DNA of 64,000 nt from Natrialba taiwanensis DSM 12281 (GCF_000337595.1 NZ_AOIL01000009.1:4343-68342); one strand, 5' to 3'. Positions 1 through 9,278 are shown, numbered from the stretch's first letter. The notes: a model not told the origin generated them from the letters alone. Program-made: numbers and translations.

Positions 1-420
1 AGACGTACAACAACCGGACAGGAGTCGAACGAACCAACGATGCAGTCAAGGACTGCGGCCTCGGGCACGTTTGCGCCCGAGGCCGCGTCCACGCACGAAC
101 AGAAGTGTTCGTTGCGCTGTGTCTTCGGATCGTCATTGCAATCACCAACTACGAGCGAGGACACGATCCGGGACGTGAGATGCTCAAGCTATGAGTTGGA
201 TTCTATGACACGCTCACGCACTAGGGAAGGAGGTTGTTGGTGAGTTAGAGAGTAGTTCAAATGAATTCTCTCAGGGCGTCTCATCTGGGTTTACGTAGGA
301 TTCTCCGGCGAAGTTCGAAGAGTCTGAGATACGCGATGAGTTTGTCTTTCGAGCATCGTCTTTAGTTAGGCGCAAAACCACATGATAGCTGTGGTTTATT
401 GAGAGTTCTTTTCAGAAGGA
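1..420. other. gene-poor segment with insertion-sequence debris
   Basis: No reading frame here has a recognisable product. The part from about 240 to 420 is probably the further-decayed continuation of the IS1595-type transposase relic that lies to its right on the minus strand. The only definite structure is the strong hairpin at 55-86. Confidence 0.5.
55..86. repeat. perfect 12-bp inverted repeat (hairpin)
   Basis: The arm GCGGCCTCGGGC at 55-66 and its exact reverse complement at 75-86 are separated by 8 bases. Pairing extends outward as GGAC/GTCC with a one-base bulge. The arms are far more G+C-rich than the surrounding DNA. No gene ends directly before it in the window, so a terminator role is not shown; it may be the end structure of a mobile element. 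Confidence 0.7.
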
Positions 421-687
421 GTGAGAGGCGATAGATGTGGCACTCAGCGTCTAACTGGCGGATACTCTGTTGAACCGGAGCAACGAGTAGAACGCGAACA
501 ACAGCTTATAGAAGCCAATCTTCGCGTGTGCGAAGACCATCTTCGTTTTGTCGTTGAACGAGCGTCCACAATTTTTACAACGATGTCGCTGATACACTCG
601 AGATCCTTCGTACTTGATCACTGATTCAGATCGGCAGCGCGAGCATTGGAGGCTCTCACGGCGCTCACTTTCTGGCAGAAGACTTCA
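421..687 (-). pseudogene. IS1595-type transposase N-terminal relic (ISH-like)
   Basis: Reading the minus strand from about 687 gives a zinc-ribbon module with the cysteine pairs CSRC and CKNC about 18 residues apart. It is followed by GRSFNDKTKMVFAHAKIG and a KLLFAFYSLLRFN stretch. This is the layout at the N-terminus of haloarchaeal IS1595-family transposases. Near 477 the frame breaks: one frame stops after RFN, and the next frame continues with SIRQLDAE, the expected continuation. The DDE catalytic core is not recognisable downstream, so this is a dead fragment. Confidence 0.7.
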
Positions 688-1378
688 ACTGGGAACATAT
701 AGGGTTATACTGGCGCATCACCCTTGTCCGCTACGCTTTCACAGCGCCAACTCTGTTCGACCAACAATCTACTTCCGAAGAGCGTTCATTATTAGCGGTA
801 GTAGATCGCGCACGACATTCATTCAGGGTGTATCTTAGAGAATATTCTCTGTGCCAATATATTACAACTCCACAGGAGTCGTATATATGTTTATTCCTGA
901 ACTATAATATATGATAGTTATGTGCAGAATCGTGAATCGTCAATATTCGCCGTGTATGGCTTCAAACCACTTCTAATCCGCAGATTAACGATTCAGAGAT
1001 CGTTACTACATAGGTTTATCCTCACTACTTCCATAGAATAATTCACAATACCTGAGTAAACCTATATGCAATTATTAGCGGTATAATAGCGCTAATAGTA
1101 CCTCTACGGATCAAAAGTGGCGCTCTAATGATTTGCAGTATGTGAATGTTCGAGAGATCTCGTACGAGAGTGTAATATACCAGGATAATTGGCTCAATGG
1201 CTCGCCACGGGCATGTAGAACACTTTAAGATTAGCACATCGTACTTAGGGGGAAAATTCTGACCTAATCCCCCCAAATGTCCATAAAACGTGACGAACCG
1301 AAGTGAGGATCAAAATCTCTGTGGTATCACTCCTCGTGAATCCAGTCGTTGGTAACGAATGACACCCAATTCGATAAT
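688..1378. other. A+T-rich stretch without a recognisable gene
   Basis: The sequence is clearly A+T-rich with many stop codons in all frames. I see no gene, RNA or repeat I can support. It forms the long upstream region of the first carboxylate operon. Confidence 0.6.
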
Positions 1379-1387
1379 CTTAATAAT
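1379..1387 (+). promoter_or_regulatory. TATA-like box for the first tctC operon
   Basis: CTTAATAAT lies about 23-31 bases before the ATG at 1410. This is the usual distance for a leaderless haloarchaeal transcript and supports the internal start over the upstream ATGs. Confidence 0.5.
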
Positions 1388-1409
1388 GATGAATCCAACG
1401 CTCGGAGCG

Positions 1410-2414
1410 ATGGCACGTGACAACAACGTCGCCACGACGCGTCGTGGATTCATTACCACAGCTGGAGCTGGCGCCGCAGCACTAGCGGGCTGCAGTTCGC
1501 TCCAGCCTAGCAGTGGTGAATACCCCAGTCAAAACATAACTTACATTGTTCCCTTCAGCCAGGGTGGTGGTACCGACACCTACGCTCGGAAGATTATGCC
1601 TCAGGTTTCCAACGAAATGGACAATGGGATCGCAATCGAAAACGTACCGGGGGCTGCCTCGCTGAAAGGTACTGCCGAGATATTGCGCGCTAAACCTGAC
1701 GGATACACTTTTGGTGGATTCAACCCGCCATCCACGCCAATTTCTTATCTCGTATACCAGCTGGAGTGGGATATCACGAGCGGAATGCCGGTCTGTACGT
1801 ATGCCCGAACCCCCTATGGTATCTTCGCAAATCCCGAACACAACATCGAGGGCCTCAAAGATCTCGTTGAGCGGTATCAGTCCGGAGAATTCACGAAATT
1901 TGCAGGGCTTGGCCGTGGTGGCATAGTCAATCTCGCTGCCATCGCGATGAAGAATGAGTACGATCTGAATTACGAGCAATACGTCGCTTACGACGGTGCT
2001 GGTCCTGCGATTAAAGCGGCCGTCTCTGGTGAAGTTCCTGTCGTTGCAACCACCGACACTGCCGCACAGAGTGCCGTCGAATCAGGTGATCTCGAGGCTG
2101 TTTCCATTCTCTCGAGTGATGGAAGCTCCGTTTTCCCTGAGGCCCAATCCCCGTCAGACGCTGGGTTCAGTAGCATCGACTACATCGGTCAACTCACTCG
2201 ATGCATGTTTTTGCCGGCCGAAACGCCTACCGACATCCGTGATACCCTCGCAGAAAGTATCAAGGCTGCACTCCAGACCGATGAAGTTCAGACTTGGTCG
2301 GAGGAGACAGGGAACGCTGTCGAATATGGTTCACACGAACGTGCTAAGAAGGCTCTAGAGGACTCTATCAACACGATACCGGACAGAATTGATATGTCTA
2401 AAATTCGTAGCTAA
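1410..2414 (+). CDS. tctC: TctC-family solute-binding lipoprotein of a tripartite tricarboxylate transporter
   Basis: This is the extracytoplasmic receptor of a TTT transporter; it captures a carboxylate and hands it to TctA/TctB. From ATG 1410 the protein has 334 residues, with a twin-arginine signal (TTRRGF), a small-residue hydrophobic core and a lipobox ending in AGC. This predicts Tat export and lipid anchoring at the outer membrane face. The mature part contains the family motif GGGTDTYAR near its N-terminus. The frame is open further upstream to 1359, but the twin-arginine position and the TATA-like box at 1379-1387 favour 1410. It is the first gene of an operon with a TcuA-like flavoprotein, TctB, TctA and a PrpF homologue. 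The substrate cannot be read from the sequence; the neighbours suggest tricarballylate or an aconitate isomer. Confidence 0.88.
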   Translation: MARDNNVATTRRGFITTAGAGAAALAGCSSLQPSSGEYPSQNITYIVPFSQGGGTDTYARKIMPQVSNEMDNGIAIENVPGAASLKGTAEILRAKPDGYTFGGFNPPSTPISYLVYQLEWDITSGMPVCTYARTPYGIFANPEHNIEGLKDLVERYQSGEFTKFAGLGRGGIVNLAAIAMKNEYDLNYEQYVAYDGAGPAIKAAVSGEVPVVATTDTAAQSAVESGDLEAVSILSSDGSSVFPEAQSPSDAGFSSIDYIGQLTRCMFLPAETPTDIRDTLAESIKAALQTDEVQTWSEETGNAVEYGSHERAKKALEDSINTIPDRIDMSKIRS

Positions 2415-2451
2415 CAATCCCAAACCCACCAATATCAAACCACTTATCACA

Positions 2452-3870
2452 ATGAACGCATCTGGATACACTGACACGCACGAGTATGAAATCGTTGTTA
2501 TTGGCAGCGGTACCGCTGGCCTCACAGCTGCGCTTCGTGCAGCGGAACTCAATCGCTCTGTTGCCGTCCTCGAGAAAGCCCCTCGTGAACGTCAAGGAGG
2601 GCACACTCGATTCAGCGAATCGTTCCGTGTCCCCTCCGTCGGGACTGATCTTGATCAGTACGGATTCGAGTTCGATATCAAAGACTACACTGTCGACGAG
2701 TTTTACGAGGATATTCTCGACCAGACTAGTGATCGGGCAGATCCTGACCTCGCTCGCTATCTCGCTGAAAATGCTGGTGATACCCTCGAGTGGCTCACTG
2801 GCTCAGCTGGCGTTGACTGGCAGATGGAACCGCTCGCCGTCGGCTATACGGTGGCGCGTACGTGGTTCGATGGCGAAGAATACGTCAATACTGTCACCGA
2901 AGCTGCTGAAGACGAAGGCGCAGACTTCTTCTTCAAGACTGAAGCGCGCGGTTTCCACCGAGACAGAGATGGTCACGTGGTCGGAGTGGACGCGATTACC
3001 GATGACGGCCTTGTCCACTTCGAGACTGATGCTGTCATTCTTGCTGCCGGTGCATACAGTTCCAGTGACGAAAAGCGCGTCCGGTACTATGGACGCGACT
3101 ATGATGCGATGAAGGTACGCGGTAGTAGGTACAACACCGGCGAAGCGCTCGAGGCAGCCAGCGACGTCGGTGCCGATCTGGTTGGTCAGTGGGGCGGTGC
3201 CCACATGGCACTTATCGACGCTGCTAGTCCGGATGTCGCTGGTGGTGCAAACCGCGTCGATGGCTATCAGTACGGTGTTATAGTGAACGACGAAGGAGAA
3301 CGGTTTGTGGACGAGGGGCAAGACGCTCGTGCACATACATACGCGAAGTTCGGTCGTCTGATCTTCGAGGAACCAAATCACGTCGCATACATTGTGGTCG
3401 ACTCGAAAGTTCACGACCTCCTTCGTGCGACTGGGCCATCGGATCCTATCGTCGCGGATACTCTTCCAGAGGTTTTGGCGGAAGTCGGCTGTGCCGATTC
3501 CGAGACGGCAGTCGAAACTATAGACAAGTACAACGCTGGCTGCGATCCCGGTACGTTCGAGCCAGAGGTTCTTGACGGGAACAAAACGATCGACGTTGCA
3601 CCCCCGAAGACGAACTGGGCACTTCCCATTGACGAGCCTCCCTACTACGCATACGCAGTCACTGGTGGCATCACGTTCAGCTTCGGTGGCGTTCGTACAA
3701 ACACGCATGCAGAAGCCATCGACAGTCGTGGCGAAACTATCCCTGGACTCTACGCTGCTGGGAACAGTACTGGTGGGTTGTTCTTCGACAACTACCCTGG
3801 TGGAACCGGTCAGATGAATGCGGCCGTGTACGGAAAAACTGCGGCCGAGTCAGCTAACAAATTCATTTAA
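2452..3870 (+). CDS. TcuA-like FAD-dependent tricarboxylate dehydrogenase
   Basis: This is a flavoprotein of the fumarate reductase/succinate dehydrogenase superfamily, most like FAD-dependent tricarballylate dehydrogenase TcuA, which oxidises tricarballylate to cis-aconitate. With ATG 2452 as residue 1 (472 residues), the dinucleotide-binding motif GSGTAG is at 18-23 and the ribose-binding acidic residue is at the end of the next strand (VLEKAP). The C-terminus has GLYAAGNSTGG and YPGGTGQMNAAVYGK, the second FAD-contact region. Other TcuA-like landmarks are ERQGGHTRFS near residue 48 and RGSRYNTGEAL in the middle. There is no Tat signal, so it is cytoplasmic or membrane-associated. The start was chosen just before the Rossmann fold; the frame continues 21 codons upstream, overlapping the tctC end. 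It lies between tctC and tctB in one operon. No TcuB-like electron-transfer partner is present nearby. The exact substrate is inferred. Confidence 0.72.
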   Translation: MNASGYTDTHEYEIVVIGSGTAGLTAALRAAELNRSVAVLEKAPRERQGGHTRFSESFRVPSVGTDLDQYGFEFDIKDYTVDEFYEDILDQTSDRADPDLARYLAENAGDTLEWLTGSAGVDWQMEPLAVGYTVARTWFDGEEYVNTVTEAAEDEGADFFFKTEARGFHRDRDGHVVGVDAITDDGLVHFETDAVILAAGAYSSSDEKRVRYYGRDYDAMKVRGSRYNTGEALEAASDVGADLVGQWGGAHMALIDAASPDVAGGANRVDGYQYGVIVNDEGERFVDEGQDARAHTYAKFGRLIFEEPNHVAYIVVDSKVHDLLRATGPSDPIVADTLPEVLAEVGCADSETAVETIDKYNAGCDPGTFEPEVLDGNKTIDVAPPKTNWALPIDEPPYYAYAVTGGITFSFGGVRTNTHAEAIDSRGETIPGLYAAGNSTGGLFFDNYPGGTGQMNAAVYGKTAAESANKFI

Positions 3871-3872
3871 AA

Positions 3873-4394
3873 ATGAGTACTTCCAAATCATCAGCTATGG
3901 ACCGCCTTACCAACATGGCACACGGCGAACACGTGTTTGCCGCGCTACTGGTAACACTTGCCGTCTACATGTTCATTGGAGCCTATGATTTCCCACCGGC
4001 AGCACGCCTCTTTCCACAGGCTGCGTCTGGGATCGTCATAGTTGCAGCCACGCTCCGCGTCGTGAACCACTTTATCCCTTACGAGTTTACCAAAGATGAC
4101 TCCGTCGTCCTCAGCGGTTCAGGTGACGACGAGTCGTCGATGTCGGAAACAGAGGAAAGTGGGGAAACAGAAAACCGGACCCGCATGCTTGTCCTAGGTG
4201 CGCTCATTACGGGGTATATCCTCGGAGGCTTCGCTGTTGGACTGTTCTGGGTAACTCCACCCTTCGCGCTCGCATACCTCGTATACACGGGCCAGAAGTG
4301 GTGGGTGACCGCGATGATCACCGCCGCACTAACGGGGGTCGCCTATGTCTTCATCGTGCTCATGAAACTCGACCTCGTCACGGGGGGGATCTGA
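3873..4394 (+). CDS. tctB: TctB small membrane subunit of TTT transporter
   Basis: Small integral-membrane subunit of the tripartite tricarboxylate transporter, 173 residues. The four hydrophobic segments typical of TctB are visible: about 23-42, 47-60, 103-124 and 130-165. A long acidic loop between the second and third segments is rich in Ser, Asp and Glu, as expected for a haloarchaeal protein. The start codon follows the flavoprotein stop by two bases. The end abuts the tctA start with no gap, so translation is probably coupled. Sequence conservation in this family is low; the call rests on size, topology and position directly before TctA. Confidence 0.8.
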   Translation: MSTSKSSAMDRLTNMAHGEHVFAALLVTLAVYMFIGAYDFPPAARLFPQAASGIVIVAATLRVVNHFIPYEFTKDDSVVLSGSGDDESSMSETEESGETENRTRMLVLGALITGYILGGFAVGLFWVTPPFALAYLVYTGQKWWVTAMITAALTGVAYVFIVLMKLDLVTGGI

Positions 4395-5903
4395 ATGACA
4401 GATATTAGTATACTCCTCAACGCGATCGAAATGGTGTTCTCATGGCCGGGCATTGCGCTCATCATTCTCGGCGTCATCATCGGCGTCATCGGTGGTAGCC
4501 TCCCCGGCGTCGGCGGAGCACTCACTTTGGCGATTGCAATACCATTCACAATCCAGCTAGAGAGTGTTAACGCGATTATCTTCCTCATTGGGGCATACAA
4601 CGGTGTTATGTACGGGGCAAGCATCTCCGCAATTCTATTCAACGTCCCCGGTTCTGCGTCCGCAGCAGCGACAACAATCGAGGGCTATCCGATGGCGAGA
4701 GGAGGACGTGCCGTTGATGCACTCACAATTTCTGCTGTCTCCTCAAGTATCGGTGACTTCCTCGGTGGAGTGGCCATTCTTGCGATTCTTCCCGCACTCG
4801 TCACAATCGTTCTCATGTTCGGGACTCCCGAATACTTCTTGGTCGCAGTCCTCGGACTCGCGCTCATCATCGTCGTCTCTGAAGGGGATTTCCTACGAGA
4901 TGCAATGGCAGGTGGATTCGGCGTAATGCTCGCAACTGTCGGAGTCGCGCCAATGCTCCCAACATCCCGCTACACGTTCGGCCAGCTCGGTCTGTACAAC
5001 GGAATCAACTTCGTTGCCGCCCTCATCGGGATTTTCGCAGTCTCGGAGATGCTCCGCCTGAGCAAGCAGGGAGGGACGATTTCGCGCGGTGGGGACATCG
5101 ACATAGGAGGGAGCGTCCTATCTGGTTTCCGGACGGTCCTCTCGAAACCTATTACGCTCATCAAGTCTTCAGTCGTGGGCCTACTTATCGGTGCAATTCC
5201 TGGTTCCGGGGGGTCTGTCTCGACATTCGTCGCGTACGGAGAGGCAAAACGCGCCTCCAAAAACCCTGAAAAGTTTGGAAACGGCGCCGAAGAGGGGATT
5301 ATCGCCACCGAATCTTCGAACAATGCTACAGTAAGCGGATCTCTGATTCCGACACTTACGTTCGGTATCCCGGGGAGCACTACGACTGCCGTCCTCATCG
5401 GTGCGCTCATGCTCCACGGTATCCGTCCTGGTCCGGCTCTCTTCAGCTCGCAAATCAATCTCACGTACTCGATCTTTGTCTCACTCGTTGCGTGCAGCTT
5501 CATAATCCTCGTCCTTGGACTCCTCGTGGTTCGGTGGGCAGGCTATCTCACGACGGTAAATACCTCTGTAATTATCCCCATCATCATCGTACTGTCCGTT
5601 CTGGGTGCGTTCTCGCTCAACTCGAATTACTTCGACGTATTCGTCGTTCTCACATTGGGGATTATTGGGTATTTCATGCAGTCATACGACTATTCCCTCG
5701 TCGCGTTCCTCTTGGGGCTCATTCTCGGCCCCATCGCAGAGGAGAATCTCGCTCGCTCGCTCGAGCTCAGCAACGGGAGTTTAGATATCTTCTTCGCAAC
5801 GCCTCTCCGACTGTTGCTGGTCGTTGCAACTGTAGCGATCGTCGTCGGTCCATATCTTGGTCCGATGCTGAAACAACAATTCGGTATAACCTCAGAAGTT
5901 TAG
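4395..5903 (+). CDS. tctA: TctA large membrane subunit of TTT transporter
   Basis: Large channel subunit of the tripartite tricarboxylate transporter, 502 residues, the normal family length with about 11-12 membrane segments. TctA landmarks are clear: GVIGGSLPGVGGALTLAI near the N-terminus, YNGVMYGASISAILFNVPG with the following EGYPMARGG, and the internal repeat IGAIPGSGGSVSTFVAYGEAKR. Later come ESSNNATVSGSLIPTLTFG, then GIPGSTTTAVLIGALMLHG. It works with TctB 4395 bases-end to start and with the TctC receptor, using an ion gradient to import a di- or tricarboxylate. A second full set lies at 37.7-40.9 kb, and the two TctA proteins share the same motifs but are clearly diverged. Confidence 0.93.
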   Translation: MTDISILLNAIEMVFSWPGIALIILGVIIGVIGGSLPGVGGALTLAIAIPFTIQLESVNAIIFLIGAYNGVMYGASISAILFNVPGSASAAATTIEGYPMARGGRAVDALTISAVSSSIGDFLGGVAILAILPALVTIVLMFGTPEYFLVAVLGLALIIVVSEGDFLRDAMAGGFGVMLATVGVAPMLPTSRYTFGQLGLYNGINFVAALIGIFAVSEMLRLSKQGGTISRGGDIDIGGSVLSGFRTVLSKPITLIKSSVVGLLIGAIPGSGGSVSTFVAYGEAKRASKNPEKFGNGAEEGIIATESSNNATVSGSLIPTLTFGIPGSTTTAVLIGALMLHGIRPGPALFSSQINLTYSIFVSLVACSFIILVLGLLVVRWAGYLTTVNTSVIIPIIIVLSVLGAFSLNSNYFDVFVVLTLGIIGYFMQSYDYSLVAFLLGLILGPIAEENLARSLELSNGSLDIFFATPLRLLLVVATVAIVVGPYLGPMLKQQFGITSEV

Positions 5904-7034
5904 ATGGATCAAAATTCACTCCAGTGCGCACTCGTTCGCGGAGGAACCAGCAAGGGAGTCGCCGTGACTCGCGACGAACTACCAGAAGAGAATACGAACG
6001 CAGCTCTCCTCTCGCTGTTCGGGAGTCCCGATGAGCGTCAAATCGATGGACTCGGCGGCGGGACGTCGACGACATCGAAGCTGATGATCGTTGAAGAAAG
6101 TGACCGTGACGGTATCGATATTGACTACGAGTTCGGTCAGGTTAGCGTTCGTGATTCGACCATCGACTATGGTGGAAACTGTGGTAACATGACGACTGTC
6201 GTTGGACCGTTCGCTGCGGACGAAAACATGGTTGATGTTCCTTACAGCGGCGAAGCAACGGTCACGCTCTATAATAAGAACACAGAGACACGGATTGACC
6301 AGTCATTCGATATTGTTGACGGTCGCGCAACCACCGTAGGTGATCATCAGATCCACGGCGTTCCCGGAACTGGCGCTAAGGTCGAAACGACGTTCTACGA
6401 CCCGGCGGGAACGGCCAAAAAGGGCCTATTCCCGTTCGATGAACCGGTAACGACACTTGACGTCGATGGAGTGCCTGTCGAGATGACAGTCTTGGATGTC
6501 ACAACTCCCGTCGTTTTCGTCCAGGCATCCAGCCTTAGTGTAACTGGCACGGAGTTGCCCGAGGATATTGATACTGATCCTGAGTTTCTACACTGGATCG
6601 AGCAGATCCGTGCAACCGTGTGTGCGGAACTCGACATTGTTGATTCACCCGAGGACGCAACCGTTGAATCGCCTGGGTTCCCGAAGGTAGCGTTCGTCAC
6701 ACCACCAACCGACTACGAAGCGACCGCGGGCTACGTCAGTGAATCGGAGATTGACATCACAGCCCGAATTATGAGTATGCAGTACCTTCACCCAGTGTAT
6801 GCTGTAACAGGCGCATCGTGTACTGCAGCCGCTACACTACTTGAGGGAACAATTCCGAATCGGGTGGCCGATGTCCCTGACGGTGACAGAGTTGTACTTG
6901 GGCATCCGAAGGGGAAAATGTCGGTCAAGGCCAACGTCAACAACGACGAAGTAGAGAGCGTAACGGTTTCACGAACACAGCGGCGCTTAATGGAAGGACG
7001 AGCGTTCTACACGCTTGAGACCAACGGCCAATAG
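5904..7034 (+). CDS. prpF: PrpF-family aconitate/methylaconitate isomerase
   Basis: Member of the PrpF fold family (diaminopimelate-epimerase-like), which isomerises double bonds in aconitate, 2-methylaconitate or 4-oxalomesaconate. The 376-residue protein begins CALVRGGTSKG, carries GGGTSTTSK ending at Lys59, and has GGNCGNM with Cys93. The Lys-Cys spacing of 34 residues equals that of the lysine and cysteine reported as important in bacterial PrpF (Lys73, Cys107). Near the C-terminus the usual GHPSG appears as GHPKG. The start codon directly follows the tctA stop, making it the last gene of the operon. With a TcuA-like dehydrogenase and a tricarboxylate transporter, it would connect cis- and trans-aconitate or a related acid to the TCA cycle. 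It overlaps the convergent transporter gene by 28 bases. Confidence 0.85.
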   Translation: MDQNSLQCALVRGGTSKGVAVTRDELPEENTNAALLSLFGSPDERQIDGLGGGTSTTSKLMIVEESDRDGIDIDYEFGQVSVRDSTIDYGGNCGNMTTVVGPFAADENMVDVPYSGEATVTLYNKNTETRIDQSFDIVDGRATTVGDHQIHGVPGTGAKVETTFYDPAGTAKKGLFPFDEPVTTLDVDGVPVEMTVLDVTTPVVFVQASSLSVTGTELPEDIDTDPEFLHWIEQIRATVCAELDIVDSPEDATVESPGFPKVAFVTPPTDYEATAGYVSESEIDITARIMSMQYLHPVYAVTGASCTAAATLLEGTIPNRVADVPDGDRVVLGHPKGKMSVKANVNNDEVESVTVSRTQRRLMEGRAFYTLETNGQ

Positions 7035-8401
7035 AACAACCACGCGACGGCGACAACACCCAACGAGAGAAAGAGTGTTACGACGCCGAATCGTGCAATA
7101 TCTCTCTGTTTTAGTGGCCCCTCTTCGTACGCGAGCAGGGCAGACGTTGTATTGAACGGTAGGAATGTTGTTCCACCAATAACGATGAGGAGTGAAAACG
7201 AGAGGTAGAGTTGGTTCACACCTAGTTCTTTCCCGATCCGAAGCGCAAAAGGAACAATAACGAGCAGCGCCGCGGACCCAGTTGAGAACACAATACGAAC
7301 GCCGACTGCGACCAGAAGAAGAATACCAACGCTCGCGAACACTGGGAGAGCATTAAGCGGGATCGTCTCCAGAGTCCGGTTGATAAGGAGATTCACGACG
7401 CCTGTGTTTGTGAGTGCCTCAAGCAAAGAGAACATTGCTCCGACCAGAAAGAGCACGTTCCAGCTTACGTTTGCGACGGCATCGGCACGGATGATACGAA
7501 TATTGGGTAGTGCAAGAATGAGAACTGCCGCTGCAGCAGGGAGAATTGTCGGGATACCAAAAAAAGATCCGATGATCCAAGCGAGGACTGTTCCGGACAT
7601 CACAGCGGCAACGATTCGTTGTTCACGGTCGAAACCAGCAGTGGTCTTTTTGTTCCTCGGTTCTGGAATATCCGCGTAATCAAGTGGATAGAGCGCGAAA
7701 ACGGAAACAGCACCGAGCAGGTATAGAGCAGCTGCGGGAGGTACCATGTACAGGGCCCATTGAACCCAGGTTAAGGGGCCAACAAGCGAGTGGATAAGTC
7801 CAGCAGTGACAACAGCCATTCCACCGCCGGTCATGAGACCGACGGATGCAAGCGGGTTCACCTGACCAAGAATTAAGAAGGCTGTTTGCGAAAAGTCAGA
7901 ATTGGAGGATAGATCAAAAGAAGTCCGGAGACGACGGACGACAGGGATCAGAGCTACGGTCCGAGCTGCAGCAGAAGGCATAAAGACAGCTAGAGGGAGA
8001 AGTGCCGTTGTTAATGAGCGAAGTGCGCGTGTAGGCGAGTCTTCCGATCCAAGGAGACGGTCTGCGAGTTGTGCATCTAGATTAACTTCAGAAATTGTGT
8101 TCCCCAGCAGAAAGAGCAAGAGTAGGAAGAAAACAAGTGAAGAAGAAAACCCGGATGCAGCGGCCTGAACGGAGTTCGTAACACCGAGTGCGTAGAGGAG
8201 CATAACCGCGGTGACGCTCGAGATCATATAGGGAACAGTGTGAGTCAGCCAAAGAAGAAGCGTCGCAAAGAATATTGCAGTTGCAGTAAGACCATTATCG
8301 GTCATTCCGATGGGCGGATTAGCCACTATTCCACCAGCAACGACTATAGTAGAGATGACAAGTCCGAAGATGGAACTGTGGTTTGAGAGATTGTTTACCA
8401 C
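7007..8401 (-). CDS. DASS/SLC13-family carboxylate:sodium symporter
   Basis: Integral membrane carrier of the divalent anion:sodium symporter type, likely importing dicarboxylates or related anions. From the GTG at 8401 it has 464 residues, normal for the family, with about 11-12 hydrophobic segments. The N-terminus shows a first segment followed by TATAIFFATLLLWLTHTVPY, the usual DASS opening, and the late part contains the conserved LPFNTTSALL region. The frame is open upstream to 8707, but that stretch lacks membrane segments. GTG 8401 has a TATA-like box 18-31 bases ahead. It converges on prpF with a 28-base overlap. Functionally it is a second carboxylate uptake route next to the TTT operon; its substrate is not determinable. 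Confidence 0.82.
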   Translation of the reverse strand: MVNNLSNHSSIFGLVISTIVVAGGIVANPPIGMTDNGLTATAIFFATLLLWLTHTVPYMISSVTAVMLLYALGVTNSVQAAASGFSSSLVFFLLLLFLLGNTISEVNLDAQLADRLLGSEDSPTRALRSLTTALLPLAVFMPSAAARTVALIPVVRRLRTSFDLSSNSDFSQTAFLILGQVNPLASVGLMTGGGMAVVTAGLIHSLVGPLTWVQWALYMVPPAAALYLLGAVSVFALYPLDYADIPEPRNKKTTAGFDREQRIVAAVMSGTVLAWIIGSFFGIPTILPAAAAVLILALPNIRIIRADAVANVSWNVLFLVGAMFSLLEALTNTGVVNLLINRTLETIPLNALPVFASVGILLLVAVGVRIVFSTGSAALLVIVPFALRIGKELGVNQLYLSFSLLIVIGGTTFLPFNTTSALLAYEEGPLKQRDIARFGVVTLFLSLGVVAVAWLFYWPLVSSV

Positions 8402-8418
8402 AATAGAATAACCGTGCT

Positions 8419-8432
8419 TATTTAGATTAAAT
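8419..8432 (-). promoter_or_regulatory. TATA-like box for the DASS transporter gene
   Basis: Minus-strand TTAATCTAAATAAG is centred about 25 bases before the GTG at 8401. This fits a leaderless start and decides against the longer frame. Confidence 0.45.
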
Positions 8433-8822
8433 TTGTGGTTCAGGCAAGCAGATCGATAGATACAGGCGGTTTTGTACATCATCCAAGGGGAGAGGCGTTC
8501 CACAGTGGACGCTCTGGCTGCTAACCATATCGCCTGCCACGGACACACTTCTGTTCGTAACCACCGCTGCGTATCTGGAGGGGCCGTGATGGCGGACGAT
8601 GGCGTCAGCCCGGACAACACGTATTTTTGTGAACTCGAGCTCATTGTCACCGTCACAACCTCGAACAAACCATCATGAAGTGGTTCTAGCCCCTTCCGTG
8701 GATTCAATACAGACTGGTCCTATTGTGACTTGGCGAACAAGAAATCGCGAGATAGCGCCACATCGATAATTCTATACGAAACTGACATACAATCAGTCTT
8801 CTCGTTCATTGTCCAGAGTAAG
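8433..8822. other. region between divergent DASS and uspA genes
   Basis: About 390 bases with an open minus-strand frame (to 8707) whose translation I do not recognise and which has no membrane segments. It may be a decayed gene fragment fused in frame to the transporter. A TATA-like AATAAAGT at 8823-8830 serves the uspA gene. Confidence 0.4.
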
Positions 8823-8852
8823 AATAAAGTATCATGATGATATTTATCTTCC

Positions 8853-9278
8853 ATGGTAATTGTCGCAGCCGTGGACCGGTCAGATCGAGCAGACACCGTC
8901 ATTAAACAAGCCGAAGTACTTGCAGAGGCTTTTGGTGACACCATTCATATTATCCATGTTTTGTCTACGTCAGAATTCGTCGATTTAGGAAGGACAAAAG
9001 CAAAAGAGGGGGATTCAATAGACCTGGAATCTGTGAAAAATGTTGCATCGAATATTGCAGAGGAGGCCGCAGAACCCCTCAGCAGGCAGTTTGAAGCTAT
9101 TGGATTAATGGGGAATCCCGCAGATGAAATCATCAATTATGCTGATAAGAAAAATGCACGGTATATTGTTGTGGCAGGTCGTAAACGATCCCCAGCGGGA
9201 AAAGCCATCTTCGGTAGTGTGAACCAGTCGATACTACTAAATTCTGATTGTCCAGTAGTGATGTCCACAGACAATTAA
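8853..9278 (+). CDS. universal stress protein, UspA family
   Basis: Small cytoplasmic nucleotide-binding protein of the Usp fold, 141 residues. It opens with MVIVAAVDRSDRAD, the first beta strand with the conserved aspartate. Near the end it has VVAGRKRSPAGKAIFGSV, close to the ATP-binding G-x2-G-x9-G-S/T pattern. A TATA-like box sits about 27 bases upstream. A diverged paralogue at 36908-37333 has the same GRKRSP-GKA-FGSV signature. Both lie beside carboxylate transport genes, a common haloarchaeal arrangement; a role in regulating or protecting the transporter is inference only. Confidence 0.88.
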   Translation: MVIVAAVDRSDRADTVIKQAEVLAEAFGDTIHIIHVLSTSEFVDLGRTKAKEGDSIDLESVKNVASNIAEEAAEPLSRQFEAIGLMGNPADEIINYADKKNARYIVVAGRKRSPAGKAIFGSVNQSILLNSDCPVVMSTDN

